From Parapedobacter pyrenivorans (GTDB taxonomy: Bacteria; Bacteroidota; Bacteroidia; Sphingobacteriales; Sphingobacteriaceae), in NCBI RefSeq assembly GCF_014636865.1, contig NZ_BMER01000001.1:1786718-1850717 (forward strand): a stretch of DNA of 64,000 nt, given 5' to 3'. The position numbers were made by a program, and so were the translations under genes. Shown piece after piece: positions 46,087-55,119 of this stretch (positions within the stretch are counted from its first letter, which is position 1; each line of letters begins with the position of its first letter). Under the pieces are notes generated by a model. It was not told the DNA's origin. It saw only the letters and a list, made by a program, of their open reading frames with translations, and searched no databases.

Positions 46087-48786
46087 ATGAAGTATGTATT
46101 ACTATTAGCCGTTGCGGGTAGCCTGTTTTTCGCTACGCCTGCCTCGGCCGATGTGAGGATGTATTCCTTACAAGACACCCTTTCCAAAAAGCAACCTGAC
46201 ACCACCAAGGTAGTGCCGCCCGACAGTACAAAGACGGCCGCCGCCGACTCGGCAAAGAAAAAAAAGGATGAAAAGCCAACCATTGACGAAAAGATTAAAT
46301 CGAGCAAGAAAATCGATGGACTTTTTACGTTGTACCAGGATACCGCTAACGCCAGTTTGCAGCTTTACCTGACGAAAGAACAGCTGGATAAGAATTTTAT
46401 TTATCAGAGTTTTTCCATGGGTGGCCCTACGGCGCTATACCTCAACCAGAATATGATCCGGGATACGTGGCTGTTCAGTATCCGTAAGCATAACGACAAG
46501 ATCGAGTTCCTGCAGCAGAACACGGCATTTTATTACGATCCGGACAACCCGGTGAGTAAGGCGGCCAATGCGGACGTGGCGGAAACGATATTCCATTCGG
46601 AAAAGATCGCCGCGTCGGATAGCGCTGGTTACCTCATTCCGATCGATGGCCTGTTTATCAGCAACAAACTGGATGCGGTAAAACCAGTGATGCCTCCGGG
46701 TACGCCGCCTACCGTATTCAATCTAGGTAACCTGAGCACCGGAAAATCGAGCTATGATACCATACGTTCTTTCCCGAAAAATACGGATGTGGTGGTGAGA
46801 CTGACCTATGAGAACCCAGCACCGATGAGCGGCGGCGGAAAGGATATCACGGATGCACGTTACGTGACGGTGAAGATGCAGCACTCGTTTTTGGAAGTAC
46901 CGCAGAATAGCTACCGGGCGCGGCGGGACGATCCAAGGGTGGGCTACTTCGGTGCACAGGTGGATGACCTAACGTCAATATCGCCCACGCCTTACCGCGA
47001 TTTCATCAGCCGCTGGCATTTGGAAAAGAAAAATCCGAATGCCCGGATAACCGAGCCCGTGGAGCCGATTATATTTTGGATAGAAAATACCACACCGCTG
47101 GAATATCGGCCCATTATCAAGGAAGCAGGTGAGAAATGGAACGAGGCATTTGAAGCTGCGGGATTCAAAAATGCCATCGTGATGAAGCAGATGCCGGATG
47201 ACGTAGACTGGGATCCGGCGGATATCGCCTACAACGTAATCCGCTGGAAATCGTCGGCTAGCCCAAGTTACGGAGCAATCGGCCCCAGCTTCTTCAATCC
47301 ATTGACAGGGCAGATCTTGGGCGCGGATATCACCGTGGAGTGGAAATCAGGTGCCGGCACACCGGTAATGGATGACCTGTTCAACGGCAGCAATGCGATG
47401 ACGGCGTCGTTGCCTTGGGAAGATCCAGCACAGGCGGTGGCGCCACAGGTGGATTATATACACCATTCGCAGATAAACCGCATGGCACTTTGTAATATGG
47501 CAAACGAACTGAGCATGCAGTACCAAACCGGACTGGTTGCGGTAGAAACCTTGGACGCGAGCTCCAGTGATGCCGGCAGAGCCGAAACCGTAAGGGAGAT
47601 GCACAAGCAATTCCTGTACTACCTGATCATGCATGAAATGGGACATACCTTGGGGTTGAACCACAACATGCGGGCAAGCCAGATGCTAAGTCCCGAGCAA
47701 TTGCACGATACGAAGCTGACGCGCAAAATCGGCCTGCAAGGATCGGTAATGGACTATCCGGCCATCAATGTGAGCCGAGACCGTAGCAAACAAGGCGACT
47801 ACTACACCACCAAGGCCGGTCCCTATGACATTTGGGCAATTGAATATGGTTATACGCCTTTCACTCCAGCGGAGGAAGAAAGAGGGCTGACCAGGATATT
47901 GAGCAAGAGTACAGACCCGCAGCTTGCTTTCGGAAACGATGCGGATGATATGCGCAGCCCCGGCAAAGCCATCGATCCGCGGGTGAACGTAAACGATCAT
48001 TCCAATGACATGATGGCCTATGGTGAGGAACGCTTCTTATTGGTAAACGATATGATGCCGAAATTGAAGAGTCGCTTCAGTCGTCCCAATCAAGGGTATC
48101 AGGAATTGCTCCAGCGCTATAGCCAATTGAACAGCCAGCGGTTTAGTATGGCGGCAGCGATCAGCCGTTACATTGGGGGCGTGTATGTGGATCGCAGTTT
48201 CGTAGGGCAAGAAACAGACATACAGCCGTATACCCCTGTACCACTAGCAACCCAGAAGAAAGCAATGGAATTGCTGGGTAACTATGTTTTTGCGCCTGAT
48301 GCATTCAAGGAAGATTACGCATTGTTTCCGTATTTACAGCCACAGCGAAGGGGTTTTAATTTCTTCAGCGGTACGGAAGATTACAAACCGCAGAATACAT
48401 TCAGGTCGCTACAGGTAAGCACGCTTTCGCATATCCTGCATCCAACCACGCTTTCGCGTATTAACAACAGCAGTTTATATGGAAATGAATACTCCGTAGC
48501 TGAGGTGATGAAGGATTTAACGGAAACTATTTTTGATGCAGATTTGGGTGGAAGCGTCGACCTTGTTAGGCAGAACCTACAAACCGATTATGTGACTGCG
48601 CTAAGCGGTATCTTGGAGGCTAAAACAGGTTATGACCATGCGAGTAAGGCGGCTGCGTTGGCAACCCTCGCCGATCTCAAAACTAAATTGGGTGACGCTG
48701 CTTCAGGCTCGGACGCCCAAACGGACGCCCATCGCAAGAACCTACTGTTCATGATAGCGAAGGCCCTGTCGGTAGATAAGTCTTAG
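46087..48786 (+). CDS. Exported zinc-dependent metalloprotease (DUF5117/DUF5118 type)
   Basis: An 899-residue exported protein with a signal (SLFFATPASAD) and a low-complexity Lys/Asp/Pro linker (about residues 30-75). The DUF5118/DUF5117 region follows, then a metzincin-like protease domain: the zinc motif IMHEMGHTLGLNHN has His516, Glu517, His520 and His526. GSVMDYPAINVS looks like a Met-turn-type segment. Such large proteases are common in Bacteroidota and have undefined substrates. It follows the CHAT gene by 151 nt and is ended by the terminator at 48816. Confidence 0.9.
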   Translation: MKYVLLLAVAGSLFFATPASADVRMYSLQDTLSKKQPDTTKVVPPDSTKTAAADSAKKKKDEKPTIDEKIKSSKKIDGLFTLYQDTANASLQLYLTKEQLDKNFIYQSFSMGGPTALYLNQNMIRDTWLFSIRKHNDKIEFLQQNTAFYYDPDNPVSKAANADVAETIFHSEKIAASDSAGYLIPIDGLFISNKLDAVKPVMPPGTPPTVFNLGNLSTGKSSYDTIRSFPKNTDVVVRLTYENPAPMSGGGKDITDARYVTVKMQHSFLEVPQNSYRARRDDPRVGYFGAQVDDLTSISPTPYRDFISRWHLEKKNPNARITEPVEPIIFWIENTTPLEYRPIIKEAGEKWNEAFEAAGFKNAIVMKQMPDDVDWDPADIAYNVIRWKSSASPSYGAIGPSFFNPLTGQILGADITVEWKSGAGTPVMDDLFNGSNAMTASLPWEDPAQAVAPQVDYIHHSQINRMALCNMANELSMQYQTGLVAVETLDASSSDAGRAETVREMHKQFLYYLIMHEMGHTLGLNHNMRASQMLSPEQLHDTKLTRKIGLQGSVMDYPAINVSRDRSKQGDYYTTKAGPYDIWAIEYGYTPFTPAEEERGLTRILSKSTDPQLAFGNDADDMRSPGKAIDPRVNVNDHSNDMMAYGEERFLLVNDMMPKLKSRFSRPNQGYQELLQRYSQLNSQRFSMAAAISRYIGGVYVDRSFVGQETDIQPYTPVPLATQKKAMELLGNYVFAPDAFKEDYALFPYLQPQRRGFNFFSGTEDYKPQNTFRSLQVSTLSHILHPTTLSRINNSSLYGNEYSVAEVMKDLTETIFDADLGGSVDLVRQNLQTDYVTALSGILEAKTGYDHASKAAALATLADLKTKLGDAASGSDAQTDAHRKNLLFMIAKALSVDKS

Positions 48787-48815
48787 CGTAGGTTAACGTG
48801 TTTTTAATACCTATG

Positions 48816-48853
48816 ACCTGCCCACCATAGTAAGGTGTGGGCAGGTTTTTTTT
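48816..48853 (+). terminator. Strong Rho-independent terminator after the metalloprotease gene
   Basis: ACCTGCCCAC (48816-48825) pairs without mismatch with GTGGGCAGGT (48837-48846) around an 11-nt loop. A run of eight T (48846-48853) follows. It is the clearest terminator in the window. Confidence 0.9.
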
Positions 48854-48928
48854 GGTTGATTATTAGTCGGTTGTGTTTAATCGTGATAAAAATATTAGTT
48901 TGATGTGACGTGATATATCAAAAGATAT

Positions 48929-48936
48929 TATCTTTG
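48929..48936 (+). promoter_or_regulatory. -7 promoter element for the 48974 gene
   Basis: TATCTTTG lies 37 nt before the ATG at 48974. A TTTG at 48899-48902 is 26 nt upstream, longer than the usual 19-21, so only the -7 element is convincing. Confidence 0.4.
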
Positions 48937-48973
48937 TGTTGTCAAATTCATTGTTAAACTTAAATCTCAAATC

Positions 48974-49558
48974 ATGGAAAACAAGCCAATAACCTTAAGC
49001 CAAGTACATTTCAGGTATTTGAATGCGGGAGAGACGGAGAATCCATTCAGCTTCGTAAACGAGTTTTGTGTGCAGGAGACTGAACTTTGTTATCTCAGGC
49101 AGGATATCTTGGACCTACTGAAGACGGCTTATTCCTACAAGGAAGAGTTTTATGCTGGAGTCAGCAAAAGTTTTGGTTACAACCAAATACAGATCATCAA
49201 GGTAATTGAGATTCTTTTTGTTTTGCATTGTACCGATTTGGATTTGAAACCAGGCAACGTGCGAAGTTATGAAAACGACTATAACTGCCTAAACCGCGAG
49301 GAGAAGAATGATGTCCGGGTGTTTCTGGATGATTTTTTCACCTTCCATAGCCTAGACGAGTGGCGAGCGCTTATGGATGATTTGTTGATCTACGCTTATA
49401 AGGAAGGCGATGAGGGATTATTTAATTATGTAGACGAGCCGTTCAAGACGATCGGTTATTTTGAAAAGTTAGCCGAAGCAATTTTCCTTGTATACGAAAT
49501 CCAGCATTTGAAGGAGAGTTACCCAAAAGCAAGTGTCGACCCAAGAGCAGATGTTTGA
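48974..49558 (+). CDS. Hypothetical protein, mostly helical and acidic
   Basis: A 194-residue cytosolic protein without a signal or membrane segment. It is rich in Asp, Glu, Phe and Tyr, with helical blocks such as YLRQDILDLLKTAYSYKEEF, DVRVFLDDFFTFHSLDEWRA and IGYFEKLAEAIFLVYEIQHL. I do not recognise a family. It lies after a strong terminator, has its own promoter and is followed by the repeat-bearing non-coding region, so it is a single-gene unit. The codon usage looks similar to that of its neighbours. A regulatory or immunity-type role cannot be judged. Confidence 0.55.
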   Translation: MENKPITLSQVHFRYLNAGETENPFSFVNEFCVQETELCYLRQDILDLLKTAYSYKEEFYAGVSKSFGYNQIQIIKVIEILFVLHCTDLDLKPGNVRSYENDYNCLNREEKNDVRVFLDDFFTFHSLDEWRALMDDLLIYAYKEGDEGLFNYVDEPFKTIGYFEKLAEAIFLVYEIQHLKESYPKASVDPRADV

Positions 49559-49710
49559 GAATAATCGATATCTTTTTGTATCTTTATCCAGTCACCGATA
49601 CCAATTCCCTACCGCTAAGTGCTTCATATATACACTGCAGGTGTCTGCTTAAGACCACGTCCGTACCTTATTCGTCATGAGTTAAAGAAGAAACCGTAGT
49701 GAATCCATAA

Positions 49711-49778
49711 TGAGTCCGAGGATTTACCGTAAAAAGTCGGACTCACCTCGGACTCATGTCGGACTCACCTTGGACTCA
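49711..49778. repeat. Four 11-bp-spaced GGACTCA direct repeats with one inverted copy
   Basis: GGACTCA occurs at 49739, 49750, 49761 and 49772, exactly 11 bp apart, with 4-nt spacers (CCTC, TGTC, CCTT, then CTGC). TGAGTCCGAGG at 49711-49721 is the exact inverted complement of CCTCGGACTCA at 49746-49756. The one-turn spacing suggests a protein-binding array; alternatively the transcript folds into a hairpin. Confidence 0.75.
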
Positions 49779-49872
49779 CTGCAAATAATGTCTTATCCTT
49801 GTACTTATTAGTTACGAAGCGTTTGTTAGTAAAATTCGGAGGTCGTTAGGTTATTCCTATAACTAGTCAAAG

Positions 49873-49930
49873 TTAAAGCAAATGTTTGTTTGTTATCAAC
49901 AAACAATCTGCTTTAATTGGGAGGTTTTTT
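49873..49930 (+). terminator. Interrupted 16-bp hairpin followed by a T-tract (possible terminator)
   Basis: TTAAAGCA (49873-49880) pairs with TGCTTTAA (49909-49916), and TGTTTGTT (49883-49890) pairs with AACAAACA (49898-49905) around a TGTTATC loop. A small internal loop divides the two helices. TTTTTTT lies at 49924-49930, seven bases after the stem, longer than for a standard terminator. Confidence 0.4.
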
Positions 49931-50255
49931 TGATTCAATGCGTATACCCATGTGAGCCGAACGATATCCATTTCTATTTAGGTAAATTATGTGCCTAATG
50001 TATAAACGGTACGCTAGCCATTATGCTAGTTGTTATTCTTTTTTATAGGATTGTAAAGATTGGTTCACGAAATCGCCTTTAGGGCGCTTTTTAGAGATGA
50101 ATAACGTATTTTTGGATTACACAGGCGCTCATGCCTTGAATTTCTGCCTCCCTTGCATCGAAAGAACAGAACGTAGCTAATTAATGGTGAAAGCTGAAAA
50201 GCAAGATTAGGTAGATGCCTGAATTTGTATGTTTCACCTCATTAATTATATACCT

Positions 50256-51776
50256 ATGAAACTTTTACAACACCGTCCTCTTTTTTTACATTCCTGTGCT
50301 TTTGTAGCCGTTTGTTTATTTGTGAGCTGTAAACGAGACATCCCCATACCACCGACAGATGAACTGCGCAACATTACGTTTAAGCTATCTGGTTTTGAAG
50401 CTGAAATCTCGCCGCTATCGGATGCGCAATCAACGGCCCGTTTAGCCCTTGGTGTTCCGAAGCGGGGAATGCAGGCGCTTCGTAATATCGAGCCCGGTTT
50501 GGAGCCGCAGTATCTGTATTATTGGTCGTTCAATGAAGAGACGTTGGAGCCGCATATCGCCGTGGACGAGGTGGGAGCGGGGATAGCGTTTGTTGGAAAA
50601 AATACGGAACCGGATTTTGTTGGCGGGTTCGGGCTCGCTCCTGTTGAAGCGGGCAGGGCATTGAGTATAACGGGTGCAAAATCCTTGGAAATCAGTCTTC
50701 CTATGCAGGAGATTGAATCGCTTACGGCTTTCGACTTCGACATAAGTAGTTCAGGTACCGGGCCGAAAGATTTTTCACTTTCGTATTCCGTGGATGATGG
50801 TAATACTTATGAAGTGCTTAGCGCAACTAACCCGTTTGGCACCTCGACACGTGATCGATACTCATTTGACATCAGTTCTTTTCCGCAATTTATCGGCATC
50901 GGGATGTTAAAACTGAAGTTTGAGTTTTTTGCTGGCGACCGGGGGGAGGGTAGTGATTACAATGAAAATACGGGTACTTTAAAACTTGACAACATCCGCG
51001 TCTCTGGCGTATACAATACGGAAGTCGAACCTGGAGATCCCACCATACCCAGCACGTTGCACTATTACATTTTCTCGGCTGCAGACGGTAGCGTAATCCA
51101 ACAACAATCAATGGCGATGGACGTGCTTGGTGAAGACGGTACGCTGGATGTGAAGCTGGCTGAGGGGCGATACGATGTGTTGTTTTTGGCGTATCGATCC
51201 GATAAGGGAGTCCTATTGCCTGAAGACCTGACGAATGCCAATGCGTATTATTTTGGCCAGCACTTTGATGACCACCGTGCCGTCACCTATTCGGTGCTAC
51301 TGGAAGATGTGGAGGTAGCCGGATCGGATGCGGTTGAAACGGCGACGTTGACCAGGTGTTACAGCCGCGTGGAATTCGACTTTACAGACTTGTCAACCGA
51401 TTTGCAGGCCGTCAAGAAAATTGTGGTGACGAGAGGGCACGACAACTACCTGTATACCCCATTTGGTACTCCGGCGAATTTGCCGATGTCCGATGCACAA
51501 TCCATCACATTCAGTGGGTTTGACAGACCAGCGGACTATCAGATAGCCTTGAATCAGTTTTTCGGCCCGCTAGACGGCACAAAAAATGTCAGCTACGAGC
51601 TAACCGCCTATGGTGAAGGGGACGTTGTACTCAACACGGTGACGATATCGCAAGACATGGGGAACAATGTCCGCCTTCGGCTCTCGGGTCGTTTGCTGGG
51701 GAATTCGGGCACGATCAATGGCTTTGCGGTGGCACTTGATACGGATTGGGGTGAGGTTTTGGATCGGGAGTTTTGA
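50256..51776 (+). CDS. Fimbrillin-like (FimB/Mfa2-type) lipoprotein with inserted beta-sandwich
   Basis: About 506 residues from ATG 50256; the lipobox is CLFVSCKRD. A short N-terminal strand unit (NITFKLSGFEAEISPL) typical of fimbrillin-family proteins is interrupted by a beta-sandwich of about 200 residues (ISLPMQEIESLTAFDFDIS, YSVDDGNTYEVLSATNPFG, GTLKLDNIRVSG). The fimbrillin-like core resumes at LHYYIFSAADGSVIQQQSMA, then VKLAEGRYDVLFLAYRSDKG, CYSRVEFDFTDLSTDL and the NNVRLRLSGRL end. Such proteins build or anchor surface fimbriae. No other fimbrial genes are adjacent. It is convergent with the barrel gene, whose stop lies 1 nt away. Confidence 0.65.
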   Translation: MKLLQHRPLFLHSCAFVAVCLFVSCKRDIPIPPTDELRNITFKLSGFEAEISPLSDAQSTARLALGVPKRGMQALRNIEPGLEPQYLYYWSFNEETLEPHIAVDEVGAGIAFVGKNTEPDFVGGFGLAPVEAGRALSITGAKSLEISLPMQEIESLTAFDFDISSSGTGPKDFSLSYSVDDGNTYEVLSATNPFGTSTRDRYSFDISSFPQFIGIGMLKLKFEFFAGDRGEGSDYNENTGTLKLDNIRVSGVYNTEVEPGDPTIPSTLHYYIFSAADGSVIQQQSMAMDVLGEDGTLDVKLAEGRYDVLFLAYRSDKGVLLPEDLTNANAYYFGQHFDDHRAVTYSVLLEDVEVAGSDAVETATLTRCYSRVEFDFTDLSTDLQAVKKIVVTRGHDNYLYTPFGTPANLPMSDAQSITFSGFDRPADYQIALNQFFGPLDGTKNVSYELTAYGEGDVVLNTVTISQDMGNNVRLRLSGRLLGNSGTINGFAVALDTDWGEVLDREF

Positions 51777-51777
51777 T

Positions 51778-52932
51778 CTAGAACGCTTCGCTTAACGAAA
51801 GGTAGAAGCCGCCTTGGCGTTTTTCGCCCGGGCGCTGCTCACCGAAACCATAGTCAAGCCTTATGCTGCTGTTGTGCTCCAGGTCGAAGAAATATCGGAG
51901 TCCGCCGCCAAAAGATGGTACGAAACGTGCATGGGCCAACCCGTGGCTAAATGTGGAGCCGGTGCCGACGAAGCCGGCCATCCCTACCCTTGGATGGAAC
52001 CGGTAGCGAAGCTCACTTTGTGCAGCCAGTAAACTACGATCGCGATAACGCCCGGTATAATAACCGCGCATCATCATATCGCCGCCCAACTCTTGGTAGA
52101 CATAAAAGGGGATTCGGTTGCCGAATGACGTTTTATAGTGGGCATTCAAACCCAATGTAAGTGTGCCGCTCAGTGGAAAGAACCCCCGCAGGTCGATATC
52201 CACTACGCTTCCCTGGAAATTACTGCCGCCACCGAATCCCGGTGAATACATGTACTTTGCCCGCGCATAGTATCCGTCGGTGGTATACGTATTGCGGTTC
52301 CGGGTATCAAACAGCTGGGAGAACCCGAAAAGGAGGTGATACCCGCCCCGTTGTCCATAGGGGGAAGCGTTTTCGAATATACCGCCGGCTTCCTTATCGG
52401 AAAAAGCGAAACGCTCATACGCCATGTTGAGTCCGGCATAATAGTTGGCAGCTACGCGGCGCTCGCCTTCGAGGCGTATACGGATCAATTGCATAAGCAC
52501 GACATCCTCATCCTGCGCGGCCGTTTCGTTGCCTAGGCCATAAAAATTGAAAGGGAAATTGCGGAAACGAAGTTCGCTGATATAGTGGTATCGATTACCG
52601 GTAGTCCAGATATCGGATTCCAGTTTGATGTTGGTCTGCCGCTCGGTGGTAAATGTGCCGATAAACGTGACGTTGGACGTGCGGATTGTGGAGTCGGCCT
52701 TGTTGAGGTAAAAATTGTAGACACCGGCCAAGCCAAATTCCAATCCCGTTTCTTGGGCATAGCCCAATGCGGGGACCACCACAAAGCCCGCCGAGCGGGT
52801 ACTGTCCTTTTCGGAAGAAATGAACCGTTTGATGAGCTTGTGTTCCCAGATGCTCTTCCGTTCCTGGGCAAAGCCCGACAGCACCGTGCCGCCGATAACT
52901 AAACAAAAAAGACAACGTAATATTACTCCCAT
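51778..52932 (-). CDS. BamA/TamA-family outer-membrane barrel protein
   Basis: A 384-residue outer-membrane protein with a signal peptide (ending SGFAQE). The C-terminal region is the surface-antigen (bacterial surface antigen D15) barrel of the Omp85 superfamily, with GYHLLFGFSQLFDTRNRNTY, YTTDGYYARAKYMY, a conserved GGDMMMRGYYTGRYRD loop and a final strand GGFYLSLSEAF with aromatic terminus. POTRA domains are absent, so it is the short form, not BamA itself. It may serve in export or assembly of surface proteins. It is convergent with the fimbrillin-like gene. Confidence 0.85.
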   Translation of the reverse strand: MGVILRCLFCLVIGGTVLSGFAQERKSIWEHKLIKRFISSEKDSTRSAGFVVVPALGYAQETGLEFGLAGVYNFYLNKADSTIRTSNVTFIGTFTTERQTNIKLESDIWTTGNRYHYISELRFRNFPFNFYGLGNETAAQDEDVVLMQLIRIRLEGERRVAANYYAGLNMAYERFAFSDKEAGGIFENASPYGQRGGYHLLFGFSQLFDTRNRNTYTTDGYYARAKYMYSPGFGGGSNFQGSVVDIDLRGFFPLSGTLTLGLNAHYKTSFGNRIPFYVYQELGGDMMMRGYYTGRYRDRSLLAAQSELRYRFHPRVGMAGFVGTGSTFSHGLAHARFVPSFGGGLRYFFDLEHNSSIRLDYGFGEQRPGEKRQGGFYLSLSEAF

Positions 52933-53028
52933 AGCACAATTAATGCGGACGAAGATACGGATTAGTGGTGGAAAGCAATGCCCGACAAGGGTAGCTGATG
53001 AAGCTGTTGTAGATTTTTGTAAATAATT

Positions 53029-53058
53029 TTTGTATTAAACCAAGTTTGTATATCTTTG
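53029..53058 (+). promoter_or_regulatory. Promoter for the tRNA-tuf cluster
   Basis: TTTG (53029-53032), 18 nt, TATCTTTG (53051-53058), then CA. This is a strong match. The first tRNA begins 36 nt downstream. Confidence 0.7.
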
Positions 53059-53094
53059 CAGTCCCTAAGAAAACGGGGTGTTTTTTGAAGATTT

Positions 53095-53167
<73 letters not shown>

Positions 53168-53174
53168 CTAAGTT

Positions 53175-53255
53175 GGGGGGATTCCAGAGCGGTCAAATGG
53201 GACGGACTGTAAATCCGTTGCTTCGGCTTCGAAGGTTCGAATCCTTCTCCCCCCA
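53175..53255 (+). tRNA. tRNA-Tyr (anticodon GTA)
   Basis: 81 nt, with the enlarged variable arm of class II tRNAs (TTGCTTCGGCTTCGA region). The acceptor arms GGGGGGA and TCCCCCC pair fully. The anticodon loop CTGTAAA reads GTA and the T loop is GGTTCGAATCC. It lies 7 nt after tRNA-Thr. Confidence 0.93.
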
Positions 53256-53261
53256 CACAAA

Positions 53262-53334
53262 GCGGAAGTAGCTCAATTGGTAGAGCGATAGCCTTCCAAG
53301 CTATAGGTTGCGGGTTCGAGACCCGTCTTCCGCT
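53262..53334 (+). tRNA. tRNA-Gly (anticodon TCC)
   Basis: 73 nt. The acceptor arms GCGGAAG and CTTCCGC pair fully, the anticodon loop CTTCCAA gives TCC, and the T arm is CGGGTTCGAGACCCG. It lies 6 nt after tRNA-Tyr. Confidence 0.93.
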
Positions 53335-53408
53335 CATAATGTGTTGAAAAATACTCCGTCAGCCCATCAAGTTGGTGAATTGGCGGAGATTTGGATTGTA
53401 GGCACAAA

Positions 53409-53480
<72 letters not shown>

Positions 53481-53545
53481 CGTAAGGGTAACATAAGGTT
53501 AACATTCATACAATTAAAATTTTAAATTACTAATTCGCATACAAC

Positions 53546-54733
53546 ATGGCAAAAGAGAAATTTGACCGCAGTAAGCCGCACTTAAACATTGGTACGATCG
53601 GTCACGTTGACCACGGTAAGACAACCACTACTGCTGCAATTACAAAAGTATTGGCAGATAAGGGACTTTCTGAAGTCCGTTCTTTTGATTCGATTGACTC
53701 CGCTCCAGAAGAAAAAGAGCGTGGTATCACCATTAATACATCGCACGTAGAATACCAAACAGCAAACCGTCACTATGCACACGTTGATTGCCCCGGTCAC
53801 GCCGACTATGTAAAGAACATGGTTACGGGTGCTGCCCAAATGGACGGTGCTATCATCGTAGTAGCCGCTACTGACGGTCCCATGCCCCAAACTCGCGAGC
53901 ACATCCTATTGGCTCGTCAGGTAGGTGTACCTGCATTGGTCGTATTCATGAATAAAGTGGATTTGGTAGACGATCCCGAGTTGTTGGACTTGGTAGAAAT
54001 GGAAATCCGTGAGTTGTTGTCATTCTACGAATACCCTGGTGATGATATCCCTGTAGTTCGCGGTTCTGCCCTTGGTGGTCTGAATGGTGAGCCTCAGTGG
54101 GTAGACAAAATCATGGAATTGATGGATGCTGTAGATAACTACATCCCAATTCCTCCACGGTTGACAGAGCTTCCGTTCCTGATGCCTGTGGAAGACGTAT
54201 TCTCTATCACTGGCCGTGGAACAGTGGCTACCGGTCGTATTGAGCGTGGTGTGATCAATTCCGGAGATCAGGTTGATATTTTGGGAATGGGTGCCGAGAA
54301 CCTGAAATCTACCGTTACGGGTGTGGAAATGTTCCGTAAGATATTGGATCGTGGCGAAGCTGGTGACAACGTAGGTTTGTTGTTGCGTGGTATCGAAAAG
54401 ACCGATATCCGTCGGGGCATGGTAATCTGCAAGCCAGGTTCGGTAACGCCACACACACAATTCAAAGCTGAAGTGTACGTTTTGTCGAAAGCAGAAGGTG
54501 GACGTCACACGCCGTTCTTCAACAAATACCGTCCGCAGTTCTATTTCCGCACCACAGACGTAACGGGCGAAATCTCGCTTCCTGATGGGGTAGAGATGGT
54601 AATGCCTGGTGATAACGTGACGATTACTGTTGAGCTGATCAACGCTATTGCAATGGAGAAAGGCCTTCGTTTCGCTATCCGTGAGGGTGGTAGGACAGTA
54701 GGTGCCGGACAGGTAACTGAAATCATTAAATAA
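53546..54733 (+). CDS. tuf: Translation elongation factor Tu
   Basis: A 395-residue GTPase that brings aminoacyl-tRNA to the ribosome. The G motifs are [16 protein letters not shown] (G1), [12 protein letters not shown] (switch I), [12 protein letters not shown] (G3) and [10 protein letters not shown] (G4); the middle domain has [17 protein letters not shown]. The length is normal. It lies in the Thr-Tyr-Gly-Thr-tuf-Trp-secE-nusG order. The frequent use of codons such as GGT, CGT and GTA fits high expression. Confidence 0.98.
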   Translation: MAKEKFDRSKPHLNIGTIGHVDHGKTTTTAAITKVLADKGLSEVRSFDSIDSAPEEKERGITINTSHVEYQTANRHYAHVDCPGHADYVKNMVTGAAQMDGAIIVVAATDGPMPQTREHILLARQVGVPALVVFMNKVDLVDDPELLDLVEMEIRELLSFYEYPGDDIPVVRGSALGGLNGEPQWVDKIMELMDAVDNYIPIPPRLTELPFLMPVEDVFSITGRGTVATGRIERGVINSGDQVDILGMGAENLKSTVTGVEMFRKILDRGEAGDNVGLLLRGIEKTDIRRGMVICKPGSVTPHTQFKAEVYVLSKAEGGRHTPFFNKYRPQFYFRTTDVTGEISLPDGVEMVMPGDNVTITVELINAIAMEKGLRFAIREGGRTVGAGQVTEIIK

Positions 54734-54762
54734 TTGCAATTCTTTGGGATTGCGATTCCAAC

Positions 54763-54800
54763 CGATTAGCTAATCAGTGAATGCGCTGATTAGCTAATCG
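54763..54800 (+). other. Perfect 15-bp stem-loop between tuf and tRNA-Trp
   Basis: CGATTAGCTAATCAG (54763-54777) is exactly complementary to CTGATTAGCTAATCG (54786-54800) around an 8-nt loop. No T-tract follows, so it is a weak terminator at most. It could be a processing site or a partial terminator setting tuf against secE-nusG levels. Confidence 0.7.
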
Positions 54801-54821
54801 TGTCTAATACATGATTTAAAC

Positions 54822-54892
54822 ACGGGCATAGTTCAATGGTAGAATAGAGGTCTCCAAAACCTTTGATCTGGGTTCGAATCCTGGTGCCCGTG
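54822..54892 (+). tRNA. tRNA-Trp (anticodon CCA)
   Basis: 71 nt. The acceptor arms ACGGGCA and TGCCCGT pair fully, T occupies position 8, and the discriminator base is G as usual for Trp. The anticodon loop CTCCAAA gives CCA and the T arm has GGTTCGAATCC. It lies between tuf and secE, a classic arrangement. Confidence 0.93.
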
Positions 54893-54909
54893 CTAATTAT
54901 CGACAGAAC

Positions 54910-55104
54910 ATGGCAAACGTACTTGAATTTATAAAAGACTCCTATACCGAGATGAGCCAAAAGGTTACTTGGCCCACTTGGTCTCAGCTGCAGAGTTCTG
55001 CTATTGTGGTATTGGTAGCGTCTATCATCATCGCATTGCTTATTTTTGCGATGGATAAAGCATCGAGTAACGTGCTGGAATTGTTCTATAACATTGGGTC
55101 TTAA
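54910..55104 (+). CDS. secE: Preprotein translocase subunit SecE
   Basis: A 64-residue membrane protein, the short single-helix form. LEFIKDSYTEMSQKVTWPTW is the conserved amphipathic cytosolic helix ending in the VTWPT motif, followed by one transmembrane helix (SAIVVLVASIIIALLIFAMD). It stabilises SecY in the translocon. It lies 17 nt after tRNA-Trp and 15 nt before nusG. Confidence 0.96.
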   Translation: MANVLEFIKDSYTEMSQKVTWPTWSQLQSSAIVVLVASIIIALLIFAMDKASSNVLELFYNIGS

Positions 55105-55119
55105 GACGGGAAAGAAGAA

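Larger units (their letters stand above)
49559..50255 (+). other. 697-nt non-coding region with direct repeats and a long hairpin
   Basis: No gene is supported in either strand. The region is AT-rich apart from a block at 49711-49778 with four 11-bp direct repeats and one inverted copy, and contains a long interrupted hairpin at 49873-49916. The remainder (49931-50228) shows no clear signal. The length exceeds ordinary spacers of this genome. Confidence 0.6.

Noticed and set aside
49739..49778. Direct repeats as a CRISPR array
   Set aside because: Repeat units are 7 bp and spacers 4 bp, far too short, and no cas genes are near.
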